The notes below the pieces were generated by a model. That model was not told the DNA's origin. It saw nothing but the letters and a program-made list of their open reading frames with translations, and did not search any database. Positions 26,589 to 37,303 of a stretch of DNA of 64,000 bases are shown one piece after another. The translations under genes and the position numbers were made by a program. The stretch is from Heterodera schachtii. Taxonomy: Eukaryota > Nematoda > Chromadorea > Rhabditida > Heteroderidae. The DNA lies in contig SIJG01000009.1 of NCBI GenBank assembly GCA_023374025.1, positions 1,491,558 through 1,555,557 on the forward strand. The letters are read 5' to 3'. Each line of letters begins with the position of its first letter. The first letter of the stretch is position 1.

Positions 26589-26948
26589 CTAAAAATAACA
26601 GTGTAATGTAAAATTAATACGAAAAAAATAATCCCCCCTCTCGACAGAATATAAATGTAAGAAATATGTGCGAACAAAGAATGGACTGGTCTTATTCAGT
26701 CTTTCTGATTGATTTACGAGCCGCCGAAAGTCGTTTGGCATGACCTTCAAAACTGAAATAAATTTAATTAAAAATGAAATTAAAAGATATAAAATAAGAG
26801 GAATACAAATATAAATAAATATAAATAACAAATAAATTAAATAAACTAAAATAATAAATGCCAAATAATCCAAAGCATCTATTAACAGTAATATTATTGA
26901 GCAAAAAATAAATATTCTTAAGGACGGATTCGCTCGCTTTTGATTCAA
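26589..26948 (-). CDS. Candidate gene start or exons, hydrophobic N-terminus
   Basis: An open minus-strand frame of 119 codons. The N-terminus (MNQKRANPSLRIFIFCSIIL) looks like a signal peptide or membrane anchor. The middle is a long leucine/isoleucine run that may be intron. From the acceptor ATTTCAG (26753-26759) the frame becomes gene-like (VMPNDFRRLVNQSERLNKTS, then a YFLHLYSVERGDYFFR segment). Either one small membrane protein or two exons with an unresolved donor. The family is unknown. Confidence 0.42.
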   Translation of the reverse strand: MNQKRANPSLRIFIFCSIILLLIDALDYLAFIILVYLIYLLFIFIYICIPLILYLLISFLIKFISVLKVMPNDFRRLVNQSERLNKTSPFFVRTYFLHLYSVERGDYFFRINFTLHCYF

Positions 26949-27740
26949 TGGATTTATGCTAGATTTCGAAATTTAGTAAATTAAGTTTGTACTATATCTT
27001 AAATATACATTTAAAAATGAGTCCTATTGGAATACAGAATTAAAAAAGACAACCCATTGTGTTCTTAAAGATAAATAAATTTATAATACATAATAAAATT
27101 TGCAAAAACAAAATTTAGTTGGGTCAGAATAAAACAAATACTTAAGAAAATAAAACTTCATTTTAAACAGAAACAAAAATTTCGAAATAATATCTATAAG
27201 GAGGATTAAAATTTATTATATTGAAAATATTAATGCTCAATCTTTTATAACAAATAACGAAAAATTGCAATAGACTTAATTCCAATGTGGTTGTTTTATT
27301 TATAATAAAACAAATTTACTACGTAAAAACTGAGTACACTTCCAAACAACATAAGCGCAACAAAGTATGATATTCTTTGAGCAGCGCACGTGTCAAATAC
27401 CATTAAAAAAATGATGCAAACGATGTGAACGAATTTATTCTCATAAATTTACTAAGAAATAATAAAAAACATAAACTAATTAAACCCTTTGATATAGGAG
27501 AAGATATCTGATAACATTTACATTAATTATACAATTCCCATTTTCAATAAGCTGAATTAATAAAAAAAATAAAAGAATATTTCAGTATAAACATATCAAA
27601 AAGAAAGAACCCGTTTTAGATCGCTCGAAAAATTACTAACAATATTAATTAATAATAATTTAATAAAATTCCTAATTATACAAAAGTATTTTAATTATTC
27701 GCGAAAAATTTCAAAAATGACTTATAAAAGGCCAATTGTA
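26949..27740. other. A-rich spacer
   Basis: I see no supportable gene or repeat here. Confidence 0.5.
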
Positions 27741-28250
27741 AATTTTTGTAAGAGGATCAGGCTTGCATTTGTTCAGGACAAAATTGGCAACCTGCAAATA
27801 TACAAAATGTTATTTAATGACAGAAAGAAACTGCAAAATATCTTAAGAAAATTGTAAATTATAATTTCAACTTTAAATCGATTCAGCGCGAGACTGGATG
27901 ATTTTCTTTACACCAAAGGCAGAGAACGTTATTTTATTTAATTTCTTATAGGTAAAGATATAAGGTTTTTAAGTATGTGTAAATATTTGTAGTTAATATA
28001 TTTTAATAATTATTTTAACGTTTTATTCTATGGCTGTAACTTTTTTTGGCAAATTATTTTTTTATTATAATTAAAAACGAAATTGAATGAATAATTGTTG
28101 TTAGACTTATTTAATGTATTAGAATTTACATTATTTTATTTTCTTAAAATATTTTCCAGTTTCATTCTGTCATTAAATAATACATTTTGTATATTTGCAG
28201 GTTGCCGATTTTGTCCTGAACAAATGCAAACCTGATCCTCTCACAAAATT
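27741..28250. mobile_element. Non-coding element with long terminal inverted repeats
   Basis: About 110 bp at 27741-27855 recurs inverted at 28135-28250 with few mismatches (for example GTTCAGGACAAAATTGGCAA against the same word with one change). The central part of about 280 bp is non-coding. I could not find a target-site duplication, so the superfamily is unknown. Each arm contains CAACCTGCAAATATACAAAA. Confidence 0.6.
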
Positions 28251-28297
28251 TCAACAAAATTATTAAAATCTACCCAATAGAAATATTGCTTACAAAG

Positions 28298-28370
28298 GGA
28301 GGTGGCCAAGTGGCCGTGGGATTTCCAAATGAAACTTGGTTTGATGGATAGAGCACCCATGGGTTCTTAA
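28298..28370 (+). pseudogene. tRNA-Ser/Leu-like relic (A box only)
   Basis: GGAGGTGGCCAAGTGG resembles the 5' half of a type II tRNA, where the A box is usually TGGCCGAGTGG. No good B box or acceptor stem follows, so this is a relic or a SINE head rather than a working tRNA. Confidence 0.3.
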
Positions 28371-28483
28371 GAAAAATGTTTTTATTTTCTGCCAAATGGG
28401 CACGAGTGCCGAGTTATGACGTGCCAAACTTTTTAGTTTTTTATAATTAAAGAAAGGAATAATTATTTCATTGTCCACAAGAA

Positions 28484-28552
28484 GTTGTTGGTGTAGAGGT
28501 AATGCGTTTAGTCACAATTTTTTTTGGGTCACAAGTTCGAATCCTCTATGTA
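28484..28552 (+). pseudogene. tRNA-like sequence with A and B boxes
   Basis: TGGTGTAGAGGTAATGCG resembles an A box and AGTTCGAATCCTC a B box, at tRNA-like spacing. The T stem and acceptor stem do not pair properly and a T8 run interrupts the anticodon region. It is probably a tRNA pseudogene or the tRNA-derived head of a SINE. Confidence 0.4.
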
Positions 28553-28795
28553 TAAATCCATTTTGTAATTTTATTTTTGCTTTTTATGATCAATTCAATT
28601 ATCAAAAAAATTATTTCTTTATACAAAATCTTTATTTTATAAAAATAAAAAGATAAATTTAACAAAATTTTATGACATAGAAATGATAACTTTTATTTCG
28701 AAGATTATTAAAAAATTAATCACTTTTTTCATTTGAGATTATTTTCACTATTTAATGAATTATTTTGGGATTTTACGTAACTGAAAATCCCTCAC

Positions 28796-28865
28796 CCAAT
28801 GCTTTTTGTATTCTCTTTCCAATGACTTTCCCTCGCTCAGCGGCCATTTCCCATAAGTTAAAGTG
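28796..28865 (-). CDS. Weak internal exon candidate
   Basis: Minus-strand stretch flanked by an AG at about 28866-28867 and a donor GTGAGG at 28790-28795, open throughout (YGKWPLSEGKSLEREYKKHW). Its composition is more balanced than the surroundings. No partner exon was found. Confidence 0.3.
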
Positions 28866-28869
28866 CTCA

Positions 28870-30704
28870 AATTAATATATATCCAAACTTTCATTTCCGT
28901 TATAAAGAAAAGGTAATAATAATTTAATTGTTTAATTGAATTATTTGAAATTAAATGAAAATTTAAATTAGATTTAAATAATTATTTTGCTTAATTCTGC
29001 ATCAATTTTCGTTTTTTCACAATCAAATATTGTATAAAAGTTGCTTTGTTGAATAAGCAACTATTTTTTTTTCTCATTGATATCAAGAAATTAAAAAGAA
29101 AGCAGTTAGCTCTTTTCATGATAAAACCAAATGTGAAGCAAAGAAAAATGCAATATAATATTAATTTTCCTAATTAAGTAAATTTAGGTAAAAAAATATA
29201 ATTTAATAACGCTATTATTAAGCCATAAAGAAATATAAAATATTTAACTGTTTATAAAATTATTCTATAAAAATCAATAATAATGAATTTCAGAATAATG
29301 TCAAAGACATCCCTGGCAATTGCAGAAAATTACATTATAAGTATAAGCCAATGGAAAAACAAAAAAATGGTACTAAATTCTAAAACAAAAACCAAAGTAT
29401 TTGAAATAAAAAGTATTTCAAATTTCTATTCTTAAAATGAAGCTAATTTAGACAAAAAAATGTTATTTTTTTAAATTCACCAAAAAAATTTAGGTTTTGG
29501 TGACACGTCGGGGTCGGACCTTTGGCATTGCCTTCCCTATCCTCGTCCTTCACTCTCCTTCCCAATTCCACTTCATTTTGCTATTTTTCTTCTCAATTGG
29601 TGTTTTTTTGGCTTCGCACGACCAGAAATATTCAAAAGCTTAAAAGTGAATGATTTTCAGCGCTTTTATAATTTTTATGTTTTTGAAGATAGTCCTTAAT
29701 AGTCTAATGGAGAATGAATAGCTAACAGATAATAACAAAATTTTTACTTTGTATTTTACAAAAAAAAGGTAGCAATAAGGTTGTACTGTAATTTGGTGGT
29801 TTTTTATTAAAAATGTTAGTATTATTAAAAGTAAAATTTCGATATTTAGAGTTCAATTTCCAATAAAGTAACCAACATTTCATTGTCAAAAATGAAAATT
29901 AAATATAAAAAGAGATCACTGCAATTGAAAACAAAAATGAAATTAAAAAATAAAATTGATAAAATTATTTCTATCTGAAAAATATAAACTAATAATAAAA
30001 TTCAAACACATGAAAAAACATGCCTTTCCACACTTGCATAAATGATTGAAAAGTAAATTTAATAAAAAAAAAACAATTAAATAGAACATCAATCACCTAA
30101 TCTAATGAAATAAAAGAAAATAAAAATTATCCATCAAGAAAGCGTGGTGATTTCCTATGAATATTATAAATTTAAATTTATATTTAAGTTCGATAATAAA
30201 AGCATATACAAAGGATAAATTGTTAATAATAATTTTTATTTACCATACCAAAAATTATACTTAGACAATTGTCGAGAATGAATTTTAAATTAATAATATT
30301 TTTTCATCAAATAATAAACAAATTAAAGCAACAAATTTGAGCGAAGAAATGAATCTTATCGAACTGCATAGAGAGGACGAGATCTTTAATTATTCTAAAC
30401 AAATAATTAAAAATTAAAGCTGATAAGCATTTAAAGGAAAGAAATTATAAAAATAACATCACCCAATCAAATAAAAAAATAAGTATTTTTTACAACTAAA
30501 ATTTATTAGCAGCACTAATATACAGTCAGAAGAATTAATTACAAAAAAACACAAATCTATGTGCAAGATTAAAAATAAATTAATTCGAACATTTCTCACA
30601 AATAAACCTCAAAATTTCAAACAATTATCAAATTTAAACTAAGTTATGGCAGAAATAGTACTTATTTTCACAAACTTTTTCTAATGTTTACCAAATTTTT
30701 TTAA
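28870..30704. other. A-rich desert with one dispersed repeat
   Basis: Apart from the repeat at 29500-29580 I see no gene or element here. Confidence 0.45.
29500..29580 (-). repeat. Dispersed repeat, reverse copy
   Basis: Reverse-strand, more diverged member of the family at 18731-18834 and 63859-64000. It keeps AATTGGGAAGG-like, GTGAAGG, GGCAATGCC and CCGACGTGTC-like blocks in the same order. Confidence 0.45.
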
Positions 30705-31658
30705 ATGTTGCAAGATAATAGAGAAAAAGCTTGGCTATCGAATGATATCAAGAATGTAATTTGGTTGCTTTTAACAACCGGTATCGAACGGGATCAATTA
30801 GAAAGGGCATCGGGCCCTCTCGCCGATCGGATCGCGGAGGCACGAAAACTGCTCGATCCGGACCTCAACGCAGGAGACAGGCCTCAGTCAGCAGTCTGTC
30901 TCTCGGCCATGGAGAGGGGACTGCGGGAGTTGGTCGACATTTTCAAGGGCCATTTCGATCGTGGCCTAGCGGTGATCGGGGACGAAGCACCAGAGCTGCA
31001 CGACTACCTGTACGACGCGTTCACACTGCCACTCCCGGCAGCGACGAGATGTTTGGGGCTCCGATCACACCCGCCCCCAGCCGAACTGCTTCAAATCGCA
31101 ATGGAGCATCTTGGTGATCTGCAGACGGTCCGACGAACGCTCGAGGACGTGGAAAAGTTTTTATCCCAGCTTTCATCCGGGACCCGATCGGGAAAAGTGG
31201 ACAGTCAACCTGCGGGAGACGGTCCAGCTGTCCATCGTTCGCCGTTCCCCCCACCGCAAGTTCATGATCCGACCTATCGTCAGTCAGACGATTTAATGTT
31301 TGGACATTTCCCAAGACGGTTCAAGCAGCTGAACATCCAAGAGGAGCGACGGGCAGTGACGCCCGTGATGCGAAGCGTCACCAAGGTCGCCCAATACCCG
31401 GTCTTAAACGCAGGAGTCGGAGCCAACACTCGAGAGTGGGTCAATCAGGCCAGTGATCGGAGGGAACGGACTCCCTCCCCGCATTTCCAACAAGCGGGCT
31501 ATCGACAGCGCCCGTTGGTCAGGGGCAGAGACCCCTCAGTTCTGCGCACCGCCCGACGTGACGAAGGTACGACAGCATTCGAAACTGTGCGCCTCCAGCC
31601 GCCGACATTTTCGGGAAAGCCGGAGGATTGGACGACGTTTCCTTCCCTTCGGCAATAA
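30705..31658 (+). CDS. Truncated BEL/Pao-type retrotransposon gag
   Basis: A 317-codon GC-rich frame in strongly A/T-rich DNA. Residues about 25-170 are charged and helix-prone, followed by a proline- and arginine-rich linker. Near the C-terminus LQPPTFSGKPEDWTTF matches the entry motif of the DUF1759 domain of BEL/Pao gag proteins (pattern FSG..EW..F). The frame stops seven residues later, so only the gag front remains; protease, reverse transcriptase and integrase are absent. The first 20 or so codons lie in A/T-rich sequence and may not be original. The call rests on this motif and composition, not on a database search. Confidence 0.65.
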   Translation: MLQDNREKAWLSNDIKNVIWLLLTTGIERDQLERASGPLADRIAEARKLLDPDLNAGDRPQSAVCLSAMERGLRELVDIFKGHFDRGLAVIGDEAPELHDYLYDAFTLPLPAATRCLGLRSHPPPAELLQIAMEHLGDLQTVRRTLEDVEKFLSQLSSGTRSGKVDSQPAGDGPAVHRSPFPPPQVHDPTYRQSDDLMFGHFPRRFKQLNIQEERRAVTPVMRSVTKVAQYPVLNAGVGANTREWVNQASDRRERTPSPHFQQAGYRQRPLVRGRDPSVLRTARRDEGTTAFETVRLQPPTFSGKPEDWTTFPSLRQ

Positions 31659-32058
31659 ATATTGTGTGTTTGTCCATCTCCTTTGGACAGAGGAAAATTG
31701 CCCTTCCCTTTAGGCAATCACCAAATTCGGTCATTCGGTTGGGGCATCCGGCGCCCCTAATCGCATTCGCAGCGATCAGCAATTGTCGTGCGGGATTGGA
31801 TCACTCCCGATCCTTGCCCACTCCCTCCCATCGCCCTTCCCTCTTCAGCGATCGGAGTCGGGACTCATCCCGGCAGGCAATTGGGATGTTCACTCACTCC
31901 TTAACTGAGTGGTGGTGCCGTTACATCAACCCCATTTTGTCGGCCCTCCCCATTCTGGCCCCCCTTGGGCATTCAATTCGAAAAGGGGTCGATAAAGCCG
32001 AGAAGGAGGGCAAAAGAAGCCGGTGATCACCCCTCATTGATCGCCAGCTTTTTCGACA
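31659..32058 (+). mobile_element. GC-rich non-coding 3' part of the BEL-like fragment
   Basis: High GC continues for about 400 bp after the gag stop with no convincing frame (several overlapping frames are open by composition). It ends near a potential poly-A signal (AATAAACGCAAAG) just before the tandem array. It could be LTR-like DNA joined to gag after internal deletion. I found no second LTR copy. Confidence 0.45.
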
Positions 32059-32432
32059 AACATTTTATCTCATAAATAAACGCAAAGCATCAACTGAATA
32101 CGAACCTTTTATCTCATAAAAAACGCAAAGCATCAACTGAATATGAACATTTTATTTCATAAATAAACGCAAAGCATCAACTGAATATGAACATTTTATC
32201 TCATAAAAATATGAACATTTTATCTCATAAATAAACGCAAAGCATCAACTGAATATGAACATTTTATCTCATTAATAAACCCAAAGCTCAACTGAATATG
32301 AACATTTTATCTCATAAATAAACGCAAAGCATCAAATGAATATGAACATTTTATCTCATTAATAAACCCAAAGCTCAACTGAATATGAACATTTTATCTC
32401 ATAAATAAATGCAAAGCATTAACTGAATATGA
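32059..32432 (+). repeat. 44-bp tandem repeat array
   Basis: About eight and a half units built on CATTTTATCTCATAAATAAA, then CGCAAAGCATCAACTGAATATGAA, with small variants (CCCAAAGCTCAACTG) and one truncated unit. The first unit overlaps the end of the GC-rich BEL-like segment, so the array probably arose by amplification of that terminus. Confidence 0.85.
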
Positions 32433-34035
32433 AATTATCATAATCAATTTTCTGCAGCGAAAGGAAATCAACAGCGGCACAAAATTAATTTTGTAAAAAA
32501 ATACATGTTGATAATATATACGATTTTTTTTGCAATCTACTATTCGGCTCAGACGGCAGCCAAATGGCAAATATTTTAAATTAAATTAAAAACGACGATT
32601 AAAATGGTGATAATGATTTCAGCTTTATTTAAATCATTCTGCTACAATTTTTTAATTCTAATAAAAAAATAATTGAAAATAATTTGAAATAATAAAGAAG
32701 AAAAGAGAATTTTTGTAACTAAATAAATTTAAAAAATGATTAATCAATAGGAGAAAAGAAGAAATATTTATTTAAAAGAATTCTCCTAATAATAATAATT
32801 GCATATTCCTCAAATTATCATTGCAACGACGCTTCCTCACGACATTTCAACGCCAACAATAAAAGTTTTATAAGAAAATATTAATTAACACGTCTAAACA
32901 TTTAAAATTAGTTGATTTTACTTTTTTATGGAAAAATAGACAAATATTATTATAACTGTACCTGAAATAAATTTATTTATACAAATTATTTATAAATATT
33001 TAAGAGAATAATAACTGATATCAACAATAATGAGTCATTTTTTTAAATGATTTAAATAATAAAAAATAAACAAATGGGTTCCGACCACTTCGACTTCTGG
33101 TCATTGTCCTGTCGTGGAATATAAAAATAATTTTTATTCATAATTAAGAATTCAATTCTTTAAGACTATCTCTAAGTTAAAGTAATAGAAAAAATAATAA
33201 TTTATACATCTAGCCGTGCAACTTTTGAAAGATAATAAAAGGATTATCAGTTATGCTCAATGGCTCCATGGTGATGCGAAGTTTTCTAGTTAATTTTCAA
33301 AAATACAAAAATAAATAAATAAAAGATCGAATTATATAAAAATTACTAATTTATAAATTAAGATATTTTAAAGTAAAAATAGGTTAAAATTGGACAAAAC
33401 ATTTGAAAACTAGGGGATAAAATTAATATTATTTATTTTACCAAATAAACAAGTGGGGTATAAAAGCTTTCACATCAATATCAATAGGAAAGTGTAGCAA
33501 AGCCGAACTTTGGTGCCCAGAAAAAAAAAGTTAGTAATTAAAATAAAATGTTTAATAATGGGTTTCATAATTAATAACCTTCGCAAATTTTAATGTAACT
33601 TTAGACATTACAATTAATCTCAGTGAAAATTTATAAATTAAATATAAAAACATACATCAAAAATAAAAATATAAATTAAATTTGTTGAATTTTATGGAAA
33701 ATCAAATTACCTAAGGTAATAAAACAAAGAAAAGAAAATAAATTCGATTGAGCAAAGGGAAAAATAAAATTTATTGAAAAACCATATATAAAATAATTGC
33801 TAATATTAATTTTGTATAAAATAGAATAATGGGTAAAAATTCAACGAATTATATTGATTATAACAAACTTATAAATATGAAAATTTACCATTTAAGATGA
33901 AGCGCAAGCGGTCGCTGTGCTTAATGAAATTTAATTATTTAGTGACAGCTCGAAGTATCTTCTACTATTTATGTAATTTTTAAAAAATTAGTAAAAATTA
34001 CAAAAAATTATGACCAAAAACTTCCAAAAAACCTA
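32433..34035. other. A-rich desert
   Basis: No gene or repeat is convincing. Small balanced patches at 33070-33120 and 33898-33960 have short open stretches but no splice context. Confidence 0.45.
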
Positions 34036-34367
34036 GACTCAACAATTTTGACAATAACTTTTTTGAAATTCAATAAAATTTATTGAAATTTAAAAGAATA
34101 ATAAAGAAATCTTCAGGCTATATAATTATACTAAACAAACTTAATATTGGTTGTTTAAGAAAAAAGTTATGAAAGAATTAACAGGGTCATATTTTTATGG
34201 TCATCCAAAAAATGTAAGGTCGTTTAAATGCATGAAAATTGTCCAAACTTTAATTAATTCACTCCGCGCTTGAAAGTAAAAGATAGCCCAAAGATTTCTC
34301 TATTGTTGTGCTAAATTTCAAAAAAATTTACTGAGTTTTAGAAAAGTTAGGGTCAAAATTGTTGAGT
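34036..34367. mobile_element. Tc1/mariner-like MITE
   Basis: A 332-bp element with 27-bp inverted ends, outer part GACTCAACAATTTTGAC, imperfect only at two adjacent positions near the inner end. Flanked by TA at 34034-34035 and 34368-34369. No coding capacity. Confidence 0.7.
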
Positions 34368-34984
34368 CTAAAATATAAAAACAATGAAATAATCAAAAAA
34401 ATGAATACAACATTATTAAATAAAATATAAATAATAAAGCGTTATTCACTGTCAATTGCATTGTATTTTTGATGTAAAATGTGTATTGATGAATAATTCT
34501 GTTTAGTATAAAATTAATAGTTTATTAAACAACTAAATCAACACATCGATAGTGATATCGTTCCAATAAAAAGCAACAGATAATTTCCAATTATTAACAA
34601 TATTAATGGTAAAAAATCTATAAAATATCTTATTTTTAAATGTATTGAGAAAATATTAGTATTTAATTTAAAAATTTTAATAAAAAAAATTTCGATAGAT
34701 TTAAAACAAAAACAAAAACAATAATTTATTAAAAAAATAAAGTGTTTTTACTCGTATTTTTTGAAATTCAAAACCATACAAATTTATTTTTAATAAATGT
34801 GAATGAAAATAATATCTTGAAAATTAATAAGATCATTAATATGAATACAGAAACTACTGTAATGAAAAATGAAAAAATGGTTCATCAGAAAAAAGACAAA
34901 AAAATATCAAAAATCAGTAATTATTTAATCAGTAGATTCGAACCAAAACTTAAAGTTAAAAAACTAACATTAAACACTATTTAC

Positions 34985-35848
34985 CAGGGATGGCACGGAA
35001 TTCCGATTTCCGACTTCCGATTTCCGATTTCCGACATTTTTGGGGTCGGAATTCCGATTTCCGATTTCCGAAAAAATTTTGGTCGCCGGAATTCCGACTT
35101 CCGATTTCCGAAATTTTTGATGAAAAGTCGGAAATTTTCGGAAATTTTTTTTTAAATTTTTTTTCAAAAAATTGGTAATTTTTGTACAATTTCTGTTAAT
35201 AAATTGAACTGAAACTTTCAAAAATTTTCCGGCGGCGCCTATCGGCACCGCCGGACCCTAAAAACCTTAATTTTCTTGCAAAATTTGCTCAAAATAACAA
35301 AAATTTGTCATTTTTTGGACAAAATCTGTTAAGAAATCGCATTAAAAATTACAAAATTTTCCCGACGGCGCCTATCGGCACCGCCGGACCCTCCCCCCCC
35401 CCCTGTTCCCAAAAAAGTTTTTGAAAAAAACGCGCCGTAAAAAACGTATAAATAATCAATCACTCCTTTTCCCAAAAATGTTCTAAAATTATGCAAAAAT
35501 ACATAAAAAAAGATTTTGATAAAATCATTGAATAATTTTTCAAGCAAAATATTCAAATAACCAAAATATTTTTGAAATCACCATTTATTTGTTAAGAATT
35601 ATAAAAATTAGCCTATTAAAATATTTAGAAATTTTTTTTTATTATATTTTATATTTTTTGAAAAATTTCCGATTTCCGACTTCCGATTTCCGATTTCCGA
35701 CGTTTTTGGGGTCGGAATTCCGATTTCCGATTTCCGAAAATTTTTGGGACCTCGGAATTCCGGTTTCCGATTTCCGAAAATTTTTTGACCCCCGGAATTC
35801 CGATTTCCGATTTCCGAAAATTTTTGGGGCCTCGGAATGCCATCCCTG
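34985..35848. mobile_element. hAT-like MITE, GATTTCCG family, with two cores
   Basis: The ends are CAGGGATGGCA and its complement, flanked by a perfect 8-bp duplication CTATTTAC (34977-34984 and 35849-35856). The subterminal arrays are runs of GATTTCCG/GACTTCCG on both sides. The 864-bp element carries two copies of the core GGCGGCGCCTATCGGCAC-type sequence (35228-35258 and 35361-35392). The first has flanks like those in the ACCGGT family; the second is preceded by TTTTTGGACAAAATCTGTTA, as in the ATCACGG family. A poly-C run follows the second core. The frames within are shadows of the arrays. Confidence 0.88.
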
Positions 35849-35856
35849 CTATTTAC

Positions 35857-36548
35857 CGTTAGATTTAGTTTTAATTTTTATTTAATGATATAAAAATAAA
35901 CAATATGCTTTGAGAAACAAAACGACTTAATCGAAGAGATTAAAGAAGATACTATTATTCAAATAAGTCTAGAGAAAGCAAGAGAAATGATTTAGTTGCC
36001 GAGTAAAATAGCCAAAAAACATGTTTGACACCGTGAAAATAAATCTCTATAATTTACAACACTATGATAAATTAATATACAGCGAATACAAAAATTAAAT
36101 TTAATTTAAATATAACCTAGTTATCTACATAACATTTTTTAAATAAATGCCAAATCATTCTAAAAAGAATTTTAACGAAATAATTCATAAACAAAGGCCC
36201 AAAGCGAAAAAAAGATTTCTTTAATTGCGAGCAAGAAAAAGTCAATTCACATAATAAGAAATTTAGAAATGACAAGAAAATATAAAAGGAAAATAAAATA
36301 TTAGAATAAGACAGAAAAATAAATAAGGCACTAGATCAATCTGAAAATATTCAATCCATTGCAAGAATATGAAATCACGAAAATAGACTACAAATTAACA
36401 TTTATTTAATAAATTAATCTAACATACATATTATTAAAACAGGATTTGCAATTAACGACTAAAATTGAATAAAAGAAGCAATATAAGGGATAAAGTTAAA
36501 ATAAATAAATTTGATAAAACACTAATAAAATGTTTATAGAACTAATAA
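35857..36548. other. A-rich spacer
   Basis: No gene or repeat seen. Confidence 0.5.
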
Positions 36549-36788
36549 AAAATAATTTTTCAATTATCCCAACAATATAAGAATTTAATCCAACGTTTCT
36601 ACAACGGCTCTCCGTCGTCTTTTCAAATTTTACATCGGCAGCTTTATTTGCGAAATGTTTTGTGTGCACAGGAGCTTGGGCGAATTTCTACAAGTGAGAT
36701 TGTGGATAAATTCATAATAATTAAACATGTAAAAGTCAAGATTGAAATTGACATTAAAAAAATTAATGAATGGACAGAAAAAAACTAG
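36549..36788 (+). CDS. Candidate coding exon, unknown protein
   Basis: A plus-strand frame of 79 codons without an ATG is open between TAA (36546-36548) and TAG (36786-36788), in DNA where stops normally occur every few codons. It includes SSFQILHRQLYLRNVLCAQE and a lysine/isoleucine-rich tail. A second frame is also open for about 40 codons across 36596-36716. This may be an exon or a transposase remnant. No splice sites are assigned. Confidence 0.38.
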   Translation, partial: KIIFQLSQQYKNLIQRFYNGSPSSFQILHRQLYLRNVLCAQELGRISTSEIVDKFIIIKHVKVKIEIDIKKINEWTEKN

Positions 36789-36929
36789 AAACTGTTTACG
36801 AAGGGATAAAAGAAATGCACAAATATAATTTTAAAAACTAAAAATCGAATAAAAAATAATTTCATTAAAAGCACTCAACGAACAAATAAAATGTACAAAC
36901 AAAATATAAAATTTTGAAAGTTAATGATT
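36789..36929. other. A-rich spacer
   Basis: Nothing recognisable. Confidence 0.4.
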
Positions 36930-37303
36930 ATAAATAACTAAATGTTCTTATAAATGTAAAAAATATTTACAAAACCCAAAATATATATCAAATTATATAA
37001 AAAATTTTAAAAAATTGTTATTTTAAGAAAAAATTCTTCATAAATGATGAAATAGACATAAAATTGCATAAAAATGACCTAAAAAGGCTTAGAATCACAT
37101 TTAGTATATTAAAAATTAAATTTTCATATCTATTGCATAAAAAACTTCAAAATTATGTTAAAAAAAAAAAATGCAAAACAGTACAAAAATATTAAAAATC
37201 AACGATTATGTAAATTACGTAAAAAAAACCCTCCGAATAGTAAAAATATGTTAAAGCATAGAGAATCCAGGATAAAAATGTGTTTACATTATTGACATCC
37301 CTA
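36930..37303 (-). mobile_element. hAT-like element fragment related to 3026-3480
   Basis: It ends with TGACATCCCTA, the complement of the TAGGGATGTCA terminus at 3026. Its interior ACATAAAATTGCATAAAAATG resembles the 3026 element. The other end is not identified, so the limits are approximate. Confidence 0.35.

Noticed and set aside
31021..31782. Several minus- and plus-strand frames overlapping gag
   Set aside because: GC-rich shadows of the gag frame, which alone has the FSG..EDW..F motif.
34742..35155. Plus frame of 137 codons
   Set aside because: The second half is a translation of the GATTTCCG array of the hAT-like element; the first half is A-driven.
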